This document shows, piece after piece, positions 59,855 to 64,000 of a DNA stretch of 64,000 bases. The translations under genes and the position numbers were made by a program. This stretch comes from Rhodopseudomonas palustris (GTDB lineage Bacteria; Pseudomonadota; Alphaproteobacteria; Rhizobiales; Xanthobacteraceae): assembly GCF_007005445.1 (NCBI RefSeq), contig NZ_CP041387.1, positions 1,364,001-1,428,000 of the forward strand, in the 5' to 3' direction. The notes under the pieces are model-generated. The model was given only the letters and a program-made list of their open reading frames with translations, searched no databases and was not told the origin of the DNA. Each line of letters begins with the position of its first letter. Position 1 is the first letter of the stretch.

Positions 59855-61357
59855 ATGGCCGATGTAAAACATGGCGATCGGGTCGCCGTACCGGTGCATG
59901 GCGGGCACGGTGGTCATCACGGACATGGTGGTCCCCATGGACATAGTGGTCCCCATGGACATGGCGCGGCGGGGTTTGGCGGGCACGGCAGCCGGCATCC
60001 GATGGCGCCGGTCAACAGCTCGGTGGACGATTATCTGGTGCGGGTCGGCTGCGATCCGCTCACCGAGGCGTTCGTCAGGCGGGCGTTCTCGCCGCCCTGG
60101 CGCGGCAGCCGGCCGGTCGATGCGGACAATACGGATGCGGTGATCGAGCGGGTGTTCGCGACGCCGCGCAGCGAGTCTGCGGTCGCTTATTTGCATGTGC
60201 CGTATTGTCAGAACCATTGTCTGTTCTGCGGCTTCTTCGAAAACGTCTGGCGCCCGGAAGCGGGGCCCGCCTATGTCGATGATCTGATCGCGGAACTCGC
60301 GGCGAAGTCGCATACGCCGCTGGTATCCAGCGCGCCGATCGAGGCGGTGTATATCGGCGGCGGCACGCCGTCGGCGCTCGACGCCGACGATCTGGCGCGG
60401 CTGATCGCGGCGCTGCATCGCTATCTGCCGCTCAGCGCCGATTGCGAAATCACGCTGGAGGGGCGCTCCTACGGTTTCGGGATCGAGAAGGCGGCGAAGC
60501 TGGCGGATGCCGGCGTCAACCGGCTGTCGATCGGGGTGCAGAGCTTCTCGACCGATGTGCGGCGCCGGCTCGGCCGAAAGCGCGCCGGCGACGAGGTCGC
60601 GGCGTTTCTGTCCGAACTGATGGCGCTCGGCCGGACCTCGGTGGTGTGCGATCTGATCTACGGCCTGCCTGGGCAGAGCGAGGCGGACTGGTGGCGCGAT
60701 ATCGACACCGTCGGCCGGATCGGCCTCGACGGCGTCACGCTGTATGCGCTCAACATGTTTCCCGGCGGCCCGATGGCCCGCGCGGTGGAGCACAGCAAGC
60801 TGCCGCCGCCGGCGACGCCGGCCGCGCAGGCGCGGCTCTATGCCGAGGGCGTCGAGCGCCTGACCGACCGCGGCTGGCTGCAGGTGTCGCAATCGCACCT
60901 GGTTCGCTCGCTGCGCGAGCGCAACCGCTACAATGCCTCGATCAAGCGCGGCGTCGCCTGTCTGCCGTTCGGGGCCGGGGCCGGCGGCCAGGCTCACGGC
61001 CACCGCTGGCGCAACGTCATCGACATCGCGCGACGCCGGGAGATGATCGCTCGGAACGCCGCGCCGATCGAGGGACTGGCGCTGGTGCCGTCGGATCACG
61101 CCGCGCACGCGATGATCGCCGCCGGGCTTGAAACAGGCCGGCTCGATCTCGCCGCGGTCGAAGCGCTGCGCCCGGGGTTCCGGGTCGCGGTCACGCCGCT
61201 GCTCGCCAACTGGAATGCGGCGGGATTGGGCGAGCTGCGCGGCGACGGGTTTTCGCCGAGCCTTGCCGGATCGTTCTGGATCAGCAATCTGACCAGCGGA
61301 TTGACGGCCGGGCTGACGGCCGCGGCGACGACATGTGAGGATCGATGCGGGTTGTGA
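59855..61357 (+). CDS. hutW: HutW/ChuW-type radical SAM heme-degradation enzyme
   Basis: 500 residues. Residues 10-45 are a Gly-His-rich tract (GGHGGHHGHGG, PHGHSGPHGHG) encoded partly by tandem 18-bp repeats. Then the HemN-like radical SAM domain with Cys118, Cys122 and Cys125 (YCQNHCLFCGF), YIGGGTPSALDADDL and the VNRLSIGVQSFSTDVRRRLGRKR core. The C-terminus is the HutW/ChuW extension. E. coli ChuW opens heme anaerobically with methyl transfer, liberating iron. ATG 59855 is preferred over GTG 59840. Overlaps the next gene by 13 bases. Confidence 0.88.
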   Translation: MADVKHGDRVAVPVHGGHGGHHGHGGPHGHSGPHGHGAAGFGGHGSRHPMAPVNSSVDDYLVRVGCDPLTEAFVRRAFSPPWRGSRPVDADNTDAVIERVFATPRSESAVAYLHVPYCQNHCLFCGFFENVWRPEAGPAYVDDLIAELAAKSHTPLVSSAPIEAVYIGGGTPSALDADDLARLIAALHRYLPLSADCEITLEGRSYGFGIEKAAKLADAGVNRLSIGVQSFSTDVRRRLGRKRAGDEVAAFLSELMALGRTSVVCDLIYGLPGQSEADWWRDIDTVGRIGLDGVTLYALNMFPGGPMARAVEHSKLPPPATPAAQARLYAEGVERLTDRGWLQVSQSHLVRSLRERNRYNASIKRGVACLPFGAGAGGQAHGHRWRNVIDIARRREMIARNAAPIEGLALVPSDHAAHAMIAAGLETGRLDLAAVEALRPGFRVAVTPLLANWNAAGLGELRGDGFSPSLAGSFWISNLTSGLTAGLTAAATTCEDRCGL

Positions 61358-62016
61358 TTTTCGGCGCCACCGGGCGCACCGGGCGGCATCTGGTGGCGCA
61401 AGGCGCGGCACGCGGCTGGACGATCTTCGCGGCCGGGCGCGATCCGGCTCGGCTGAACGAAATGGCCGGGATCGCCGGGGTCGCCGGCGCCGACCTGACG
61501 GATACGAAGTCGGTGGCGAGCGCGATCGAAAGCTGCGCGCCGGAGGCGATCGTCTCGACGATCGGCGGCGCCGGGCCGGAGGCCCAACTGATCGACGAGA
61601 CCGGCAACAACGCGATCACCGACGCGGCGCTGGCCTGCGGGGTGCGGCGCGTGCTGCAAGTGTCGTCGCTGGCCTGCGGCGACAGCCGTGCCTACGCGTC
61701 GGAACGGATCATCGCGGCGATCGGGCCGGTGCTCGACGCCAAGACCCGCGCCGAAGATCATCTGCGGAGCAGCGCGCTCGATTGGACCATCGTGCGGCCG
61801 GGCGGATTGACCGAGGGTGAGCCGACCGGGCAGGGGGCGCTGTACGACGATCCGCGGGTGCACGGCCGGATCACGCGCGCCGATCTCGCCACGCTGCTGC
61901 TCGACGCGCTGGCGACACCGGCGAGTATCGGCCGGGTGCTGTCCGCGGTCGATCGCACCACGCTGCCGGCCGAGCCGGCGGGCATCGTCGCGTTCGAACT
62001 GGTCGCGACCTCGTGA
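61345..62016 (+). CDS. NAD(P)-binding reductase, ChuY-like partner of HutW
   Basis: 223 residues. The Rossmann motif VVIFGATGRTGRHLVAQGAARG at the N-terminus is of the atypical SDR/NmrA type used by flavin and biliverdin reductases; DWTIVRPGGLTEGEPTG lies near the end. In E. coli ChuY, of this reductase type, reduces the anaerobilin made by ChuW. The overlap with hutW makes this role likely, though no motif proves it. Confidence 0.75.
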   Translation: MRVVIFGATGRTGRHLVAQGAARGWTIFAAGRDPARLNEMAGIAGVAGADLTDTKSVASAIESCAPEAIVSTIGGAGPEAQLIDETGNNAITDAALACGVRRVLQVSSLACGDSRAYASERIIAAIGPVLDAKTRAEDHLRSSALDWTIVRPGGLTEGEPTGQGALYDDPRVHGRITRADLATLLLDALATPASIGRVLSAVDRTTLPAEPAGIVAFELVATS

Positions 62017-62332
62017 CCATGTACGGCGCCGCTGCGCGCCGATGACGCGCGCGCGTCGCCGCTGATAGCTGACAGAATTTTGGTTCTGATGACTCGGGGT
62101 CGATGCCCTCGTCGTTTGCTCGACGTGCTGCTGCACGCGAACCGGTTTCCGCCTCGCTCCAGCATGTTCTGGTTATAATTGCTTTAATCAGAGGCCGACC
62201 ACGTTGACCGGGAACTGGCGCTCGGTTAGCAAAAATGAAAGCCGTTAGCAGATGCTGCCGACGGCCGATTGCCAGCCAGCCGCCGCGTGCGAGCCCGCCA
62301 GCCTTAGTCAATTCAAAACTCTGGGGTTGTCA
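62017..62332. other. Upstream region of the TonB receptor
   Basis: 316 bases without a gene. Contains the operator copy at 62173-62187; otherwise nothing recognised. Confidence 0.5.
62173..62187. promoter_or_regulatory. Iron-responsive-type operator (copy 2)
   Basis: TTATAATTGCTTTAA, matching the hutW/hemP site at 13 of 15 positions, about 150 bases before the receptor start. Confidence 0.6.
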
Positions 62333-64000
62333 TGGTGGGGCTGAACTCGCGCGCCTGTGCGCTACTGCTTTCCGTATCCGTCGTCGCGCTGGCGACCGCG
62401 CCGGCATTGGCGCAGACCGCAGGCGGAGCGTCGTCGACGTCGCAGGCGCAGGTGAAGCGCGATCGTGCGGCGCGCGCGACGCAGCCCGCGGCGCCCGCCG
62501 CGAATCCGCGCGATGCCTATGCGCAAGCGTCGGGTTCGACTCAGTCGCTCGACGCGATCACCGTGGTCGGTACCAAGAACGAGGAGCGCGCGATCGATGC
62601 GCTGGCCCCGGCGAGTGCGATCACGCTGCAGCAGATCCAGCAATTCCCGCCGAACCGGCTGCAGGACGTGTTCGTCGCGACCCCTGGCGTGTCGTTCCAG
62701 GATCGTGGCGACGAGCCCTCGACCTCGATCAATATCCGCGGCCTGCAGGATTTCGGCCGCGTCGCGGTGGTGGTCGACGGCGCGCGGCAGAACTATCAGC
62801 GTTCCGGCCACGGCGCCCAGGGCTCGTTCTTTCTGGATCCCGAGCTGATCGGCGGCATCGACATCGTCCGCGGCCCGAGCGCCAACATCTACGGTTCGGG
62901 CGCGATCGGCGGCGTGGTGTCGTTCCGCACCAAGGATATCGACGACGTGGTGCGCGCCGGCGAGCGCTGGGGTGTCGATCTCAGCGGTTCCTACGGCAGC
63001 AACAATTCCCGCGGGCTCGGCTCTGTGTTCGGCGGCGTCAGGGTCGATCCCAGTGTCGACGTGTTCGGCGGCGCGGTGTACCGCACGCAAGGCAACTACA
63101 AGGACGGTGCCGGCACCGAGATCGGCAACACCGGCAACGATCTCGCCGCTGGCCTGCTGAAACTGACGGTGCGCCCGGCGGACGGCCATGAAGTCAAGAT
63201 CGGTGGCATCTTCCAGGACTTCAATTACGACGTCGGCCAGTTCAATCGCGGCCCGGTGGTGACCGCGGCGCAGCGGGCGCTGTATCAGGGCTCGTCGGTG
63301 TACGGCACCAATCTGCAGAGCTACACCGGCACGCTGAACTGGAAATACTCGCGGCCTGACGACACCTGGTTCGACTGGAACATCGGCCTGTACGGCAACC
63401 GTACCAACAGCGACCAGACCAAGACCTATCACTATTCGACCAGCGGCTCGAGTTATTGCGGTGCCGGCAATTTCGGCAACGACATCTCCGGCTGCATCGG
63501 CGACACCCGCGGCTACAATCTCGATACCATCGGCATCGACGTCAACAACACCTCGCGGTTCGAATACGGCGACTGGCGCACCGCGGTCACCTACGGCGTC
63601 GACGCCTTCAACGACAAGGTGACGACCTGGGATTCGCGCGGCAATTCCAACATTACGACGCCGAGCGGCGAGCGCACGGTGTCGGGCGGATTCGTCCAGG
63701 TGAAGAACAATTATGCGCAGTGGCTCGAAGTGATCGGCGCCGCGCGCTACGATCACTACGAACTGACGTCGCAATCCAGCACGGCGAGCGGCAGCCGGCT
63801 GTCGCCGAAGATCACGGTGGGCGTGACCCCGATCGCGGGATTCACCCCGTATGTCGCCTATGCAGAAGGTTATCGCGCGCCCTCGATCACCGAGACGCTG
63901 ATCGCCGGCGCCCACGCAACCGGCGGCGGCCCGGCGCTGTTCAACTGCGGCAACGGCACCTCCGGACTGTTCTGCCTGATCCCGAACACCGCGCTGCGGC
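62333..64000 (+). CDS. hmuR: TonB-dependent heme/hemoglobin receptor HmuR (5' part)
   Basis: The first 556 codons of an outer-membrane receptor that runs off the window. Signal peptide 1-28 (ends ALA-Q), a candidate TonB box near SLDAITVVG, the plug domain (IDALAPASAITLQQIQQFPPNRLQDVFVATPGVSFQD; INIRGLQDFGRVAVVVDGARQNYQRSGH; DIVRGPSANIYGSGAIGGVVSFRT) and then the barrel. YRAPSITETL near the end is the start of the FRAP region of heme receptors. Its partners hmuTUV and hutW lie just upstream. Confidence 0.93.

Overview
The window is about 65% GC, tightly packed and operonic. Gene content and protein style point to an alphaproteobacterium of the Nitrobacteraceae, very probably Rhodopseudomonas (R. 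palustris-like). Evidence includes TRAP dicarboxylate uptake, a complete nos operon with a FixK/FNR-type box, an aerobic-type cob pathway with a split CobZ-like pair instead of CobG, a cyanate cluster, and hmu/hut heme genes. This attribution comes from recognising families, not from a database search. Nothing looks like a prophage, insertion sequence or CRISPR array; it reads as chromosomal accessory metabolism laid out in modules.

Layout. 1-8.4 kb: the tail of an unknown gene, a NUDIX hydrolase, bioB (minus), a leucine leader peptide with leuA, a TRAP transporter dctPQM, a Spy/CpxP-like periplasmic protein and tRNA-Lys(CTT). 8.8-18.3 kb: a PLP-dependent Orn/Lys/Arg decarboxylase with an acetyltransferase, a heavy-metal efflux system czcCBA preceded by a small Cys/His-rich protein, and a second NUDIX protein. 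18.5-32.2 kb: two small ORFs, then a denitrification island. A ferritin-like gene and a DUF2249 gene run left and nosRZDFYLX runs right from a shared FixK-type box; nosX is followed by a small accessory block (membrane protein, TusA-like, NnrS-like, hemerythrin).

32.2-49.2 kb: cobalamin uptake and synthesis. Three cobalamin riboswitches precede a BtuF-like protein, the minus-strand orf187-cobHIJ operon, and cobTSQF. cobLEMBA is a fully coupled minus-strand operon. cobK sits on the opposite strand between cobL and cobJ, overlapping both. No cobG is present; two adjacent genes resembling TcuA and TcuB correspond to the two halves of Rhodobacter CobZ. 49.2-55.1 kb: a PAS-PAS sigma54 activator divergent from a NrtA/CmpA-type ABC transporter and cyanase. 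A textbook -24/-12 promoter lies before the transporter, and three ACGA-centred repeats lie in the spacer.

55.3-64 kb: iron and heme. A DUF2023 protein with flavodoxin, hmuTUV with hemP, a HutW/ChuW-type radical SAM heme-opening enzyme with a reductase-like partner, and the start of a TonB-dependent heme receptor that runs off the window. Related AT-rich 15-mers lie upstream of these iron genes. The window combines anaerobic respiration (N2O), anaerobic heme breakdown and B12 synthesis, fitting a facultatively anaerobic phototroph.
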